From NCBI GenBank assembly GCA_025666215.1, contig CP102593.1, forward strand, positions 3,113,001-3,177,000: 64,000 nt of DNA. Direction: 5' to 3'. Source of the DNA: Xanthomonas campestris pv. phormiicola (GTDB lineage: Bacteria; Pseudomonadota; Gammaproteobacteria; Xanthomonadales; Xanthomonadaceae). The notes below the pieces were generated by a model. The model did no database searches. It was given only the letters and a program-made list of their open reading frames with translations, and was not told the DNA's origin. Every line of letters begins with the position of its first letter. Position 1 is the stretch's first letter. Both the position numbers and the translations under genes were made by a program. This document shows, in pieces, positions 36,074 through 45,496 of the stretch.

Positions 36074-37108
36074 ATGGCGGCCGAATTCATGAAGGCCTGG
36101 CAATTGCCGACCTTTGGGATGGAAAACCTGGAACTGGCGCAGCGGCCGTTACCGCGCCCTGGCCCCGATGAAGTTCTGGTCAAGGTCGCGGCGGTCTCGC
36201 TGAACTACCGGGACACGCTGGTGGTCAACGGCGAACTGTTGCCGGAGCGGCCGCGAATGCCATTCGTCCCGGTTTCCGACATGGCCGGGGAAGTGGTCGA
36301 GCTGGGTTCGAAGACAAGCCGTTTCAGGATCGGCGACCGGGTCATGGGGAACTTCTGGACGCAGTGGCTCGATGGCAAGCCGCCGCGGGCGATGCTCGAG
36401 CAAGGCTTGTCCCTGGGCGGCCCGCTGCCAGGCATGCTTGCAGAATATGTCGTGCTTCCCGAGGAGGCGGCGGTAGCGGCGCCGTTGTCCCTGTCGAATG
36501 AAGAGGCCTCCACCCTGCCCGTCGCAGCCCTCACCGCATGGTTCGCGCTGGTGGAAGCAGGACGCCTGCGCAAGGGACAGACGGTGCTGGTTCAGGGCAC
36601 CGGCGGCGTGTCGTTGTTCGGCCTGCAGTTCGCCCATGCGCTGGGAGCGCGCGTGATCGTGACCTCACGCAGCGACGACAAGCTGGCCCGTGCAAAAACG
36701 CTTGGCGCTTGGGCCGGCATCAACACCAGCCGCATTCCGGCCTGGGCGCAAGCAGCGCTCGAACTGACGGATGGCCATGGCGTTGATCAGGTGCTGGAAC
36801 TGATGGGCGGGGACAATCTGCGCCAGTCCGTCGAAGCCCTGGCCGGGTCCGGGCATATCCTGCAGATGGGCTTCCTGGACGACACCGAGCTGCGCATGCC
36901 GGCCATTCCGCTGATGCTCCGGCGCGCCACCTTGCGAGGTGTTTCCGTTGGACACCGGCGCGCATTCGAGGAAATGAATCAGGCCATCGACCGGCACCGC
37001 ATCAAGCCGGTGATCGACCAGGTGTTTTCGTTCGCCGAAGCGCAGGCAGCGTTCAAGCACCTCAAACACGGGCCATTCGGAAAGCTGGTCATCAAGGTCA
37101 ACGCGTAG
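36074..37108 (+). CDS. NAD(P)-dependent alcohol dehydrogenase-like oxidoreductase (MDR superfamily, zinc-lacking type)
   Basis: A 344-residue cytoplasmic enzyme of the medium-chain dehydrogenase/reductase superfamily. The GroES-like N-half ([34 protein letters not shown]) lacks the usual catalytic Cys/His zinc pattern. The Rossmann half has [34 protein letters not shown]. This resembles quinone-oxidoreductase-like or AdhP-like members that reduce activated carbonyls. AGGAG at 36062-36066 fits ATG 36074 better than the ATG at 36068. The adjacent LysR protein probably controls it. Confidence 0.85.
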   Translation: MAAEFMKAWQLPTFGMENLELAQRPLPRPGPDEVLVKVAAVSLNYRDTLVVNGELLPERPRMPFVPVSDMAGEVVELGSKTSRFRIGDRVMGNFWTQWLDGKPPRAMLEQGLSLGGPLPGMLAEYVVLPEEAAVAAPLSLSNEEASTLPVAALTAWFALVEAGRLRKGQTVLVQGTGGVSLFGLQFAHALGARVIVTSRSDDKLARAKTLGAWAGINTSRIPAWAQAALELTDGHGVDQVLELMGGDNLRQSVEALAGSGHILQMGFLDDTELRMPAIPLMLRRATLRGVSVGHRRAFEEMNQAIDRHRIKPVIDQVFSFAEAQAAFKHLKHGPFGKLVIKVNA

Positions 37109-37208
37109 CGTCCGAGTCGCGAATCGGGGCGGCCGCCGCGCACTGCCACAAGGGCTACCCGGTCAGCAACGGCGAATCGATTGCGCATCATCCACCCCGG
37201 CGGCAGTG

Positions 37209-37236
37209 GCCGCATTGCAGCCTTGACACACATCCG
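37209..37236. repeat. 28-bp direct repeat, right copy
   Basis: This matches 34907-34934 at 26 of 28 positions. The two differences create TTGACA (37223-37228), a possible -35 element for the LysR-family gene starting at 37298, though no good -10 is seen at standard spacing. Confidence 0.75.
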
Positions 37237-37297
37237 GCCAGGGGCAAGGCTAGATTCGCATCAGGGGGGGCTCATCGGCCGTATCGGGGGCCTATCA

Positions 37298-38287
37298 ATG
37301 AAAGACGCCATGCTTGCGTCCTGCGCCGAGCAGGACGCGTTCCGCCTGGACGCGCAATTGCTCTCGGACCTGTGGGTGTTCCGGGCCGCCGCCCGTCACG
37401 GCAGCATCACCGGCGCGGCAGCGGCGCTGAACGTCACCCAGGGCGCGGTCAGCCAGCGCGTGTTGCGGCTGGAAGCGCGGCTGGGCACCGAACTGTTCCG
37501 GCGCAGCCAGCGCAGGATCGCGCTGACCCCGTCCGGCATGACCCTGCTGGGCGCGGTCAACGGCGCCTCGGCCGGACTCAACGACGCGCTGTCGCGCATC
37601 GCCCGTTCGCAGGGCGGCGCGCTGGTGGTGGTGTGCCCACCGTCGCTGGCGATCGAATGGCTGATGCCGCACCTGCCGGACTTCTATCGCGAATGCCAGG
37701 GCATCGAGCTGCATGTGCGCGCGGAGATGGTGGCGCCGCATGCGTACTGGATGGAAGAGCAGCGCGTGGACGTGGTGATCGGCTATTCGCATGCGCCGAT
37801 CGCCGGCCTGTGCCAGCTGGCCGAATTCGCCGAGACGATCTTCCCGGTGTGCTCGCCGGCGACACGGCAACGCCTGGACGCGCAAGCGGCGCAGGTGCGC
37901 GACGTGCTGCTGATGCACGACGACGCGGTCTGGCTGGAAGGCGAACTGGCCGGCGCGGAGTGGCGCGAGTGGCTGGAGCACGTGGCCGAGAAACCGCGCT
38001 GGCGGATCACCGCCGAGCGCCATTTCAACCTGGCCTACCTGGCCTACCAGGCGGCGATCTACGGCGACGGCCTGGCGATGGCGCGCTCGGTCGGGATCCA
38101 GCGGCTGATCGATTCCGGCCTGCTGGTGCCGGCGCTGGATCGGCCGCCGGTGCCCAGTGCGCACTACCGGCTGATGTCGCTGCTGCCGGCCCGGGAAGGC
38201 AGCTCGGCGGCACGCTTCACCCAGTGGCTGATCGGCAGCATGCACCGCACCCAGCAGCGCGCGCTGGAGGCCCTGCGGAATCGGTGA
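37298..38287 (+). CDS. LysR-family transcriptional regulator (GcvA-like)
   Basis: A 329-residue regulator. The HTH region reads LWVFRAAARHGSITGAAAALNVTQGAVSQRVLRLEARLG, followed by an effector domain in which WMEEQRVDVVIGYSHAP corresponds to the GcvA-type binding cleft. ATG 37298 is chosen because the HTH begins about 25 residues later and the upstream open frame is not protein-like. The next gene on the strand is the TonB-dependent receptor, 305 bases away, a candidate target. Base composition returns to the high-GC norm here. Confidence 0.85.
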   Translation: MKDAMLASCAEQDAFRLDAQLLSDLWVFRAAARHGSITGAAAALNVTQGAVSQRVLRLEARLGTELFRRSQRRIALTPSGMTLLGAVNGASAGLNDALSRIARSQGGALVVVCPPSLAIEWLMPHLPDFYRECQGIELHVRAEMVAPHAYWMEEQRVDVVIGYSHAPIAGLCQLAEFAETIFPVCSPATRQRLDAQAAQVRDVLLMHDDAVWLEGELAGAEWREWLEHVAEKPRWRITAERHFNLAYLAYQAAIYGDGLAMARSVGIQRLIDSGLLVPALDRPPVPSAHYRLMSLLPAREGSSAARFTQWLIGSMHRTQQRALEALRNR

Positions 38288-38592
38288 GCAAGATCTATCA
38301 GCCTGGCTATTGGATTCGCTAGAAATGCTGCATTGCCGCAAGCGCGGCGCCGCGCTACATAGGATCACGGCAAGGCAGAGAAAGTGGGGATGCGCTTTCC
38401 GGCCGGGGACAGGCCCGCCTTGCACTGCCGGAGCGGGATCCATCCTGCCCGGCCTCCGCTGCTGCCTTCCGCTCGCTGGATCGTCGTCATCGCCTGGACC
38501 GGCGCAGTCAGTGCGTGGGCGCCGGTATGCCGACGCTCGCCGGACCCGGCGTGGAGGCATTCGCCTAGCCACTTTCGCGAGGTTCGACCGCC
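38288..38592. other. Intergenic region upstream of the TonB receptor
   Basis: No credible gene was seen. There are short open frames on both strands, but none has a plausible ribosome-binding site. No clear Fur box (AT-rich 19-mer) was found by eye. The promoter of the receptor must lie here. Confidence 0.4.
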
Positions 38593-40761
38593 ATGATCGC
38601 CATACCCGTCCGTGCCGTTTCCCACGCCCTGCCCCGCCGCGCCGCGGTGTCCAGCCGGCTCTCCGTCGCCCTGGCGCTGGCGTTGCTGGCGCAACATGCG
38701 CTCGCCGCGGAGGACGACGGCACCCAGGTGACCGATCTCAACAGCGTCGAGGTCACCGCCAAGAAACAGAAACAGCAGGTGCAAAACGGCGCGCTCGGCG
38801 ACACATCCGACCTGGACACGCCGTTCTCGGTCAGCACGGTGGACGCGGAACAACTGGAAACGCGCCAGGCCAAATCGCTGATGGACGTGTTTTCGCGCGA
38901 CGCCAGCGTCAGCCGCAGCGCCGGCAGCGACTACAACGGCTGGGCCTCGCGGCTGATCGTGCGCGGCCTGCCGTTGAGCTTCGAGGACAGCATGAAGGTC
39001 AACGGCCAGCCGACCGCGCTGTTCGGCGTCAACCTGCCGCTGGAGGCGATGGAACAGGTGCAGCTGCTCAAGGGCGCCAGCGGCTTCATGTACGGGTTCG
39101 GCCAGCCCGGCGGCATCGTCAACTACATCACCAAGAAGCCGCCTGCCGACGGCGGCGACATCGCCAGCCTCGACGTGGGCTACCGCTCCGACAGCGTCGT
39201 CAGCGAACACGTCGATGTGGGCGGCTGGCTCGGGCAGGACAAGGATTTCGGCTATCGCATGAATGCCGTGCACGAGGCCGGCAACTTCTATTCGGGCGGC
39301 CACGTCGACCGCAATGCGTTCGCGCTGTCGCTGGTCGGCAAGCTGACCCCGGCGGTGACCTGGACCGCGGACCTGCTGTACCAGGACAAGCAGATCGATG
39401 CGCCCACGCCCTACTTCTATCCCTGGAGCTACCCGCTCAAGTACCTGCCCGACGGCATCAGCGGCAACACCAACTATTCCTCGCCGGCCACGCTCAACCA
39501 CGACAAGTTCAGCATGCTCTCCACCGGCCTGGCCTGGGAGATTTCGCCCGACTGGAAGGCGACGCTGTCGCTGGGCTACCTGAAGAACGATTACCGGCTG
39601 CGCCAGGAATACTTCGAACTGGACGGCGCCGACGACTACTACGACGACTGGGTGTTCAACGGCCTGGACCTGTGGACCTTCAAGTACGCGCAGGCGATGC
39701 TGCAAGGCGGCTTCGCCACCGGCGCGGTCGGCCACAAGGTCGTGGTCGGTGCGTCCTGGCAGGAAATGGCGCAGGACCTGGGCAACGGCAACCTGAGTTC
39801 CTGGGACGTGATCGGCTCGGGCTACCTGTCGGTGCCGGTGCGCTTCGCCTGGAATCCCAGTTCCGACAACCTGGCGCTGTTCCGCTATTCGGACGTCAAG
39901 CAGCTGGCCGGCTTCGCCAGCGACACCCTGACCTTCTCGCCGCACTGGTCGCTGCTGCTCGGCGCGCGCTTCACCGACTATACCCAGACCAACCACGCCT
40001 GGGGCACCGGCGAGGTCACCGACATCTACAAGAAACCGGTGTGGACGCCGACCGTGGCGCTGCTGTTCAAGCCCGCCGCCGACTCCACGATCTACGCCAG
40101 CTACGTGAAGTCGCTGGAACAGGGCAGCAGCGTCGGCAACAGCTTCGCCAATGCCGGCGCGCAGCTGGATCCGCTGCAGAGCAAGCAGTACGAGCTCGGC
40201 TACAAGATCGAAAAGCCGGGCTGGCAGGCGGCGGCGGCGCTGTTCCGGATCGACCGCGGCGCCGAATACGCCAATGCCGCCAACGTCTACGTGCAGAACG
40301 GCAACCTGCGCTACGACGGGCTGGAGCTGGAAGGCCGCGTGCAGGCCAGCGCACGGCTGGGCCTCGGCGCATCGCTGCTGCTGCTCGACGCCTACTACCA
40401 GCAGACCAGCACCGCCTGGCTGGTGGACAAGCAACTGGAAGGCACTGCCAGGCTGACCGCGACCCTGGATGCCGACTATCAGGTGCCCGGCATCGACGGC
40501 CTGGCGCTGCATTCGGACCTGAAGTGGTACGGGCGCACCGCGATCTACAACAATACCGCGCAGCAGACCACCGTCTATGCCAAGGGCTATGCCGTGGTCA
40601 ACGCCGGTGCCGGTTACCAGACCCGGATCGGCGGCCGCCCCGTCACCTTGCGCGCCGAGGTGCAGAATCTGTTCGACCGCGACTACTGGCAAGGGGGCTA
40701 CTACGAGTTCGCGATCGGCGCGCCGCGCACCTACGCGGCCAACGTCAAGATCGATTTCTGA
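38593..40761 (+). CDS. TonB-dependent siderophore-type receptor
   Basis: A 722-residue outer-membrane receptor. The signal peptide ends near LAAEDD (residue ~38). A plug domain follows with VEVTAKK and SVSTVDAEQLETRQAKSLMDVFSRDASV, and the plug landmark EQVQLLKGASGFMYGFGQPGGIVNYITKKP. The barrel ends in a terminal Phe (NVKIDF). The pattern matches the TonB-siderophore receptor subfamily (FhuE/FpvA type). The secreted S9 peptidase follows 103 bases downstream. That pairing suggests a peptide-like ligand is imported and then cleaved (inference). Confidence 0.9.
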   Translation: MIAIPVRAVSHALPRRAAVSSRLSVALALALLAQHALAAEDDGTQVTDLNSVEVTAKKQKQQVQNGALGDTSDLDTPFSVSTVDAEQLETRQAKSLMDVFSRDASVSRSAGSDYNGWASRLIVRGLPLSFEDSMKVNGQPTALFGVNLPLEAMEQVQLLKGASGFMYGFGQPGGIVNYITKKPPADGGDIASLDVGYRSDSVVSEHVDVGGWLGQDKDFGYRMNAVHEAGNFYSGGHVDRNAFALSLVGKLTPAVTWTADLLYQDKQIDAPTPYFYPWSYPLKYLPDGISGNTNYSSPATLNHDKFSMLSTGLAWEISPDWKATLSLGYLKNDYRLRQEYFELDGADDYYDDWVFNGLDLWTFKYAQAMLQGGFATGAVGHKVVVGASWQEMAQDLGNGNLSSWDVIGSGYLSVPVRFAWNPSSDNLALFRYSDVKQLAGFASDTLTFSPHWSLLLGARFTDYTQTNHAWGTGEVTDIYKKPVWTPTVALLFKPAADSTIYASYVKSLEQGSSVGNSFANAGAQLDPLQSKQYELGYKIEKPGWQAAAALFRIDRGAEYANAANVYVQNGNLRYDGLELEGRVQASARLGLGASLLLLDAYYQQTSTAWLVDKQLEGTARLTATLDADYQVPGIDGLALHSDLKWYGRTAIYNNTAQQTTVYAKGYAVVNAGAGYQTRIGGRPVTLRAEVQNLFDRDYWQGGYYEFAIGAPRTYAANVKIDF

Positions 40762-40864
40762 GCCGGCATCCGCAGCTTGCGTTTGCCATCCTGCGCGGCC
40801 GCCACCGGCCGCGCACATGCCGCCGCGCGTCCCACGGCGGCATTCTTCGAAGAGATGTCCCGCT

Positions 40865-42949
40865 ATGACCCGAACGTTGTTGCCATGGCGGTTGTGCGCC
40901 GCATTGCTGGTGTCGGCATGGAGCGTCGCCACGCCGGCGGCGGGCTTGCGTCCGATCAGCGCCGACGACATCGTCGACCTGCGCCATCTGGACGATCCGC
41001 AGATTTCCGCCGATGGCCACCAGGTCGCCTACGTGCTGAAGACCCCGCGCGACAAAGGCAAGCCGCCGCTGTCGCGGCTGTGGCTTGTGGACACAGCCGC
41101 CGGCGCGGCCTCCGCGCATGCATTGACCGACGCCGGGACCTCCGAGGCCGGCGAAACGGCTCCGCGCTGGTCGCCGGACGGCGCCTGGATCGGCTTCCTG
41201 TCCGATCGCGGCAAGACCCAGGACCCGCGCCCCGCCTGCGCTCCCGGCGACGCGGCGGCGGATGCCGACGCGCCGAGCATGCAGGTCTGGCGCATCGCCC
41301 GCGCTGGCGGCGCGCCGCAACAGCTGACCGCGGCCGCCGGTCCGGTCAGCGCCTTCGCCTGGTCGCCGGACGGCAGGCGCCTGGCCTGGATCGCCACCGA
41401 TCCGCCGTCCGCCGAGCGCAAGGCGCGCCTGCAGCGCAAGGACGATGCGCAGCAGGTGGACCACGACCTCGCCTACGACCGGGTCTGGGTCCGCGACCTG
41501 CCCGACGGCGCGCCGCGCGCGCTGAGCGCGCCCGGCCTGCAGGTCTCGCAACTGGCCTGGTCGCCGGACGGCACCAAGCTGGCCTTGCGCGTGGCCGACG
41601 CCCCCGGTTTCAACGGCTACTGGAACCGCTCGCGGCTGCTGCTGGTGGATGCCGCCGACGGCCACCTGCTGCGCGTGGTCGCCACCGACGTGGGCGCGCA
41701 GCCGCCGCGCTGGTCGCCCGACGGCAGCCAGCTGCTGTACGCGGCGCTGAGCCGGGGCAAGATGACCTCGACCCTGCTCGCGCACCGCCTGGCCGACGAT
41801 CGCCGGGTGCGCCTGGCGCCGGACTGGGACGGCACGCTGTGGCATGCGCAATGGCGCGACGCTGCGCACATCGTGGTCGAAGGCCAGCGCGGGCTGCGCG
41901 CCGAATTCCTGCAGGTCGACGCCGGCAGCGGCAAGGCGCGCACGCTGGCCGCCACGCATGCGGCCTGGGCCGCGTTCACCCTCGCCCGCGACGGCGGTGT
42001 CGCCTTCCTCGGCGAAACGCCGACGGCCCCGGCGGACATCTGGCTGCTGCGCGACGGCCGCACGCACGCGCTCACCGACAGCAATCCGCAGGTCCGGCAA
42101 TGGGCGCTGGGCACATTGCGCGAACTGAGCTGGCGCAGCTCGCGCGATGGGCGCCGCATCGACGGCGTGCTGGTGCTGCCGCCGGGCTGGAAACCGGGCA
42201 CGCCATTGCCGACGCTGCTGCAGATCCACGGCGGGCCGGCCTGGGCATGGTGGTCCGGCTGGCTCGGCTCCTGGCACGATTGGGCGCAGCTGCTGGCCTC
42301 GCATGGGTACGCCGTGCTGCTGCCGAATCCGCGCGGCTCCGAAGGCCAGGGCGCCGCCTTCACCGAGGCGGCCAACAACGACTGGGGCGGCGGCGACTAC
42401 CAGGACGTGCTCGACGGCCTGGACGCGATCGTGGCCCAGCGCATCGCCGATCCCGCGCGCGTGGCCATCGGCGGCTGGAGCTACGGCGGCTACCTGGCGG
42501 CGTGGGCCGCGACCCACGACCCGCAGCGGCGCTTCCGCACCGCCATCGTCGGCGCCGGCGTCACCGACCTGTACAGCATGGCGCTGACCACCGACGTGCA
42601 CGATTTCCTGCCCGGCTATTTCGGACGCGACGCCCTGGCCGCACGCGCCATGCTGGACGAGCGCTCGCCGCTGCGCTACGCCGAACGCGTGCGCATGCCG
42701 GTGCTGATCCTGCACGGCGAACAGGACCAGCGCGTGCCGCTGGCGCAAGGGCAGATGCTGTACCAGGCGCTGAAAACCAACGGCACGCCGGTGCAGATGG
42801 TGACCTACCCGCGCAGCACGCACTGGCCGGAAGAGCGCGATCTGCAACGCGACCTGCTGCAGCAGGTGGCGCGCTGGCTGGATAAGGAGCTTGCCGTTGG
42901 CGCAACGAGCGAAGGCTCCAGCGATGCCCAGCCGGCGCCGGTCCAATGA
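40865..42949 (+). CDS. S9-family (prolyl oligopeptidase-like) peptidase, exported
   Basis: A 694-residue protein with a signal peptide (cleavage near TPAAG, residue ~26). A beta-propeller of TolB/WD40-like repeats follows (several SPDG motifs between residues 90 and 420). The C-terminal alpha/beta-hydrolase domain has Ser539 in GGWSYGGY, an acid in HGEQDQRVP and a His in STHWP. Exported S9 enzymes act on peptides in the periplasm. Close placement behind a TonB receptor resembles the receptor plus isopeptidase pairs of lasso peptide loci, but no precursor or maturation genes are present here. Confidence 0.88.
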   Translation: MTRTLLPWRLCAALLVSAWSVATPAAGLRPISADDIVDLRHLDDPQISADGHQVAYVLKTPRDKGKPPLSRLWLVDTAAGAASAHALTDAGTSEAGETAPRWSPDGAWIGFLSDRGKTQDPRPACAPGDAAADADAPSMQVWRIARAGGAPQQLTAAAGPVSAFAWSPDGRRLAWIATDPPSAERKARLQRKDDAQQVDHDLAYDRVWVRDLPDGAPRALSAPGLQVSQLAWSPDGTKLALRVADAPGFNGYWNRSRLLLVDAADGHLLRVVATDVGAQPPRWSPDGSQLLYAALSRGKMTSTLLAHRLADDRRVRLAPDWDGTLWHAQWRDAAHIVVEGQRGLRAEFLQVDAGSGKARTLAATHAAWAAFTLARDGGVAFLGETPTAPADIWLLRDGRTHALTDSNPQVRQWALGTLRELSWRSSRDGRRIDGVLVLPPGWKPGTPLPTLLQIHGGPAWAWWSGWLGSWHDWAQLLASHGYAVLLPNPRGSEGQGAAFTEAANNDWGGGDYQDVLDGLDAIVAQRIADPARVAIGGWSYGGYLAAWAATHDPQRRFRTAIVGAGVTDLYSMALTTDVHDFLPGYFGRDALAARAMLDERSPLRYAERVRMPVLILHGEQDQRVPLAQGQMLYQALKTNGTPVQMVTYPRSTHWPEERDLQRDLLQQVARWLDKELAVGATSEGSSDAQPAPVQ

Positions 42950-43113
42950 CTTCGTGCTTCATGCAGATCGGCGCAGCCCGCGAAGATGCGCCATGTCGGC
43001 GCACGCTACAGCTGCGGCATCACGCGCGTGCGCTCAGGGAAATGCGCGGAAGCCGACCCGCCTTTCCCCATTCCCTGCTCTCCATTCCCCATTCCCGGCG
43101 TCAACGACGCCAC

Positions 43114-43200
43114 TGGTGCCCGGAGCCGGAATCGAACCGGCATGGGGTCGCCCCCGGCGGATTTTAAGTCCGATGCGTCTACCAGTTTCGCCATCCGGGC
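43114..43200 (-). tRNA. tRNA-Leu (anticodon UAA)
   Basis: An 87-nt class II tRNA on the minus strand. The acceptor stem GCCCGGA pairs with TCCGGGC and CCA is encoded. The anticodon loop reads CTTAAAA with anticodon TAA. There is a long variable arm (CCGGGGGCGACCCCATG) and a T-arm GGTTCGATTCC. All features are regular. Confidence 0.96.
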
Positions 43201-43275
43201 CTGGTGCCGCTAGCGTGCCTGATTGCAGCCCGCTTGTGAACCGCGGCGCGGGCAGCAGGCTCCTGCGCGGCCGCC

Positions 43276-43314
43276 GAAAAGAACCCCGGCGTCGCCGCCA
43301 CGACGGCGCCGGGG
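43276..43314 (-). terminator. Intrinsic terminator downstream of hemN
   Basis: Read on the minus strand, a GC stem (CCCCGGCG...CGCCGGGG with an inner TCG/CGA extension) is followed directly by TTCTTTTC. It lies 43 bases beyond the hemN stop and upstream of tRNA-Leu, so it should end the hemN transcript. Confidence 0.7.
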
Positions 43315-43356
43315 ATGCCATTCGGCAACGGTGAACCTGGTGACTCCGCGCGGCGC

Positions 43357-44763
43357 TCAGATCGCCCGCGAATAGCGCGCCGGTTGCGCCGGCTGGCGCA
43401 GATAGCGGTCGAAGCACATCGCGATCAGGCGCAACAGCGGGCGCCCGCGCGCGGTGGCCTGGATCGTGCCGTCGCGGTAGTCGGCCAGGCCGTCGGCGCA
43501 CAGCGGCGCCAGCGCCTGCAGCTCCTCGTCGAAATAGCTGGCGAAGTCGATGCCATGGCGCTGCGCCAGCGCCGCCACATCGGCGCGGCCCTGGCACATC
43601 AGCTGCTGGATCAGCTCCGCGCGCAGCGCATCGTCGGCGCTGAGCTGCAGGCCGCGCAGCACCGGGCTGTCGCCGGCGTCCACCGCCGCCTCCCAGGCCG
43701 GCAGTTCGCGCTGGTTCTGGCTGTAGCTGTCGCCGATGCGACTGATCGCGCTGACGCCCAGGCCGAGCAGGTCGGTATCGGCATGCGTGGTGTAGCCCAT
43801 GAAATTGCGGTGCAGCCCGCCCTGGCGCTGCGCGCGCGCCAGGTCTTCGTGCGGCAACGCGAAATGGTCCATGCCGATGTACTGGTAGCCGGCCGCCGAC
43901 AGCTTGCGCACCGCCAATCCGAGCAGCGCGAGCTTGTGCTCGGCGTCGGGCAGCTCCGCATCGGCGATGCGCCGCTGCGCCTTGAACAACTGCGGCATGT
44001 GCGCATAGCCGTAGACCGCCAGGCGGTCCGGGCGCGCCGCGATCACCGTGTCCAGGGTGCGCTCGAAGCCGGCCAGGGTCTGCCGCGGCAGGCCGTAGAT
44101 CAGGTCCACGTTGACCGAACGCATGCCCTGCACGCGACAGGCGCGCAGGATGTCCAGCGTCTCGGCCACGCCCTGGCGGCGATTGATCGCCTGCTGCACC
44201 AGCGGATCGAAATCCTGGATGCCCAGGCTGGCGCGGTTGAACCCCAGCGCCGCCAGCGCGGCGATGTCCTGTGGCGTCACCGTGCGCGGGTCCAGTTCGA
44301 TCGAGATGTCGCGATCCGGCGCCTCGCTGAAGCGGAACAGCGCGCGCAGGCCCTGCAGCAGCTCGCCGAGCAGGTCCGGCGCCAGGAAATTCGGCGTGCC
44401 GCCGCCCAGGTGCAACTGCACCACCTCGCGCTCGGTGTCCAGGCAGGCGGCCATCATCGCCGCCTCGCGCAGCACCCGCTGCACGTAGGCCCGGCCCTTG
44501 CCGGTGTCGCGGGTGATGACCCGGTTGCAGCCGCAGTAGAAACACGGGTTGCGGCAGAACGGCACGTGCACGTACAGCGACAGCGGCCGCGCCGGATCGC
44601 TGGCCTGCACCGCCGCGAACAGCTGCGCCGGGCCGAAGCCGGCCTGGAAATGCGGCGCGGTCGGATACGAGGTGTAGCGCGGGCCGGGACGGTCGTAGCG
44701 GCGCAGCAGCTCGGCGTCGAAGGTCCAGGTGGCGGCGGGATCGGAGGCGGTCAGGATGTCCAT
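43357..44763 (-). CDS. hemN: Oxygen-independent coproporphyrinogen III oxidase
   Basis: A 468-residue radical SAM enzyme that decarboxylates coproporphyrinogen III to protoporphyrinogen IX without oxygen. The [4Fe-4S] cysteine motif is VPFCRNPCFYCGC (Cys70, Cys74, Cys77, Cys79). The family motifs HLGGGTPNFL, YGLPRQT and IGMDHFALP are present, as is the C-terminal HemN domain. ATG 44763 is preferred to ATG 44775. An FNR-type box lies 36-49 bases upstream, consistent with induction at low oxygen. The terminator is at 43276-43314. Confidence 0.94.
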   Translation of the reverse strand: MDILTASDPAATWTFDAELLRRYDRPGPRYTSYPTAPHFQAGFGPAQLFAAVQASDPARPLSLYVHVPFCRNPCFYCGCNRVITRDTGKGRAYVQRVLREAAMMAACLDTEREVVQLHLGGGTPNFLAPDLLGELLQGLRALFRFSEAPDRDISIELDPRTVTPQDIAALAALGFNRASLGIQDFDPLVQQAINRRQGVAETLDILRACRVQGMRSVNVDLIYGLPRQTLAGFERTLDTVIAARPDRLAVYGYAHMPQLFKAQRRIADAELPDAEHKLALLGLAVRKLSAAGYQYIGMDHFALPHEDLARAQRQGGLHRNFMGYTTHADTDLLGLGVSAISRIGDSYSQNQRELPAWEAAVDAGDSPVLRGLQLSADDALRAELIQQLMCQGRADVAALAQRHGIDFASYFDEELQALAPLCADGLADYRDGTIQATARGRPLLRLIAMCFDRYLRQPAQPARYSRAI

Positions 44764-44798
44764 GGCGGCCAGCATGCGCGGCGCGGCGGCAGGCCGCT

Positions 44799-44812
44799 TT
44801 GACCTGGATCAA
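44799..44812. promoter_or_regulatory. FNR/ANR-type box upstream of hemN
   Basis: TTGAC-CTGG-ATCAA matches the FNR consensus TTGAT-N4-ATCAA with one deviation. It is correctly placed upstream of hemN, a classical FNR/ANR target. Confidence 0.7.
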
Positions 44813-44834
44813 TCCGCTGGATCGATCCGCTGCG

Positions 44835-45269
44835 TCACTCGACAGGCGACAACGGCGTCGCCGGCTCGAACGGCCGCCAGCTCATCTGGTGGCGGCGCCA
44901 GAAGGTGTCGGCGATGCGCGCGGCGATGTCGTCGGCCAACAGGCGCATCGGCGCATTGTCCAGTTCGGCGGTGGTGGCGCGGAACAGGCCCAGCCAGCGC
45001 TGGAACAGGACGTCGCTGAGTTCGCGCATGGCCATGTGCTTGGGCATCGGCGCGCCACGGAAGCGGCGGGTGCCGCGCAGCATCGCCGACCAGAAATCGC
45101 TCAGCTGCAGCAGGTGCGCGTCCCAGTCCTCGATATGCGCGGCGAACACCGCGGCCAGGTCGGCGTCGGCGCGCACGCGGCGGTAGAACGCGTCCACCAG
45201 CGCGCTCACTTCCTCTTCGCTGCACAGGTCCGGCCCGGGCAACGGCAACGCGGCGATGTGGTCATGCAT
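44835..45269 (-). CDS. Group III truncated hemoglobin
   Basis: A 144-residue heme protein. The pattern VSALVDAFYRRVRADADLAAVF...WDAHLLQLSDFWSAMLRGTRRFRG.PMPKHMAM fits group III (CtrHb-like) truncated globins. The proximal His lies in PKHMAM. Proposed roles in the family are oxygen or NO handling under microaerobic conditions. AGGAG precedes ATG 45269. A perfect FNR box lies 53 bases upstream. The gene is co-directional with hemN, with 71 bases between. Confidence 0.85.
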   Translation of the reverse strand: MHDHIAALPLPGPDLCSEEEVSALVDAFYRRVRADADLAAVFAAHIEDWDAHLLQLSDFWSAMLRGTRRFRGAPMPKHMAMRELSDVLFQRWLGLFRATTAELDNAPMRLLADDIAARIADTFWRRHQMSWRPFEPATPLSPVE

Positions 45270-45321
45270 GGCGGTGCTCCTGCTCGATGGCGCCAGTATC
45301 CGCCGCCGCCGCGGCCCGGCC

Positions 45322-45335
45322 TTGATCAGGATCAA
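45322..45335. promoter_or_regulatory. FNR/ANR-type box, perfect consensus
   Basis: TTGAT-CAGG-ATCAA is an exact FNR half-site pair. It lies between the globin gene (minus strand) and the ccoG-containing pair (plus strand, first ATG 162 bases away) and could control either or both. Confidence 0.8.
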
Positions 45336-45496
45336 TGTCGCCACGCGCGGCACTGCCTAGTCTGCATGGGCGGCATGCGCCTGCGCCGACGCCGACGGGG
45401 AGCGGCGGCGCGACCGCGTGTGGGCGGCGCCAGCCCATGCGTGGCACCACCCAGGCGCATGCCGCACCTCCCCTTCCGCGATGGAGCCCGCCCGTC

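Noticed and set aside
38593..42949. Lasso peptide biosynthetic cluster
   Set aside because: Only a receptor-peptidase pair is present. No precursor peptide, asparagine-synthetase-like cyclase or transglutaminase-like protease was found nearby.
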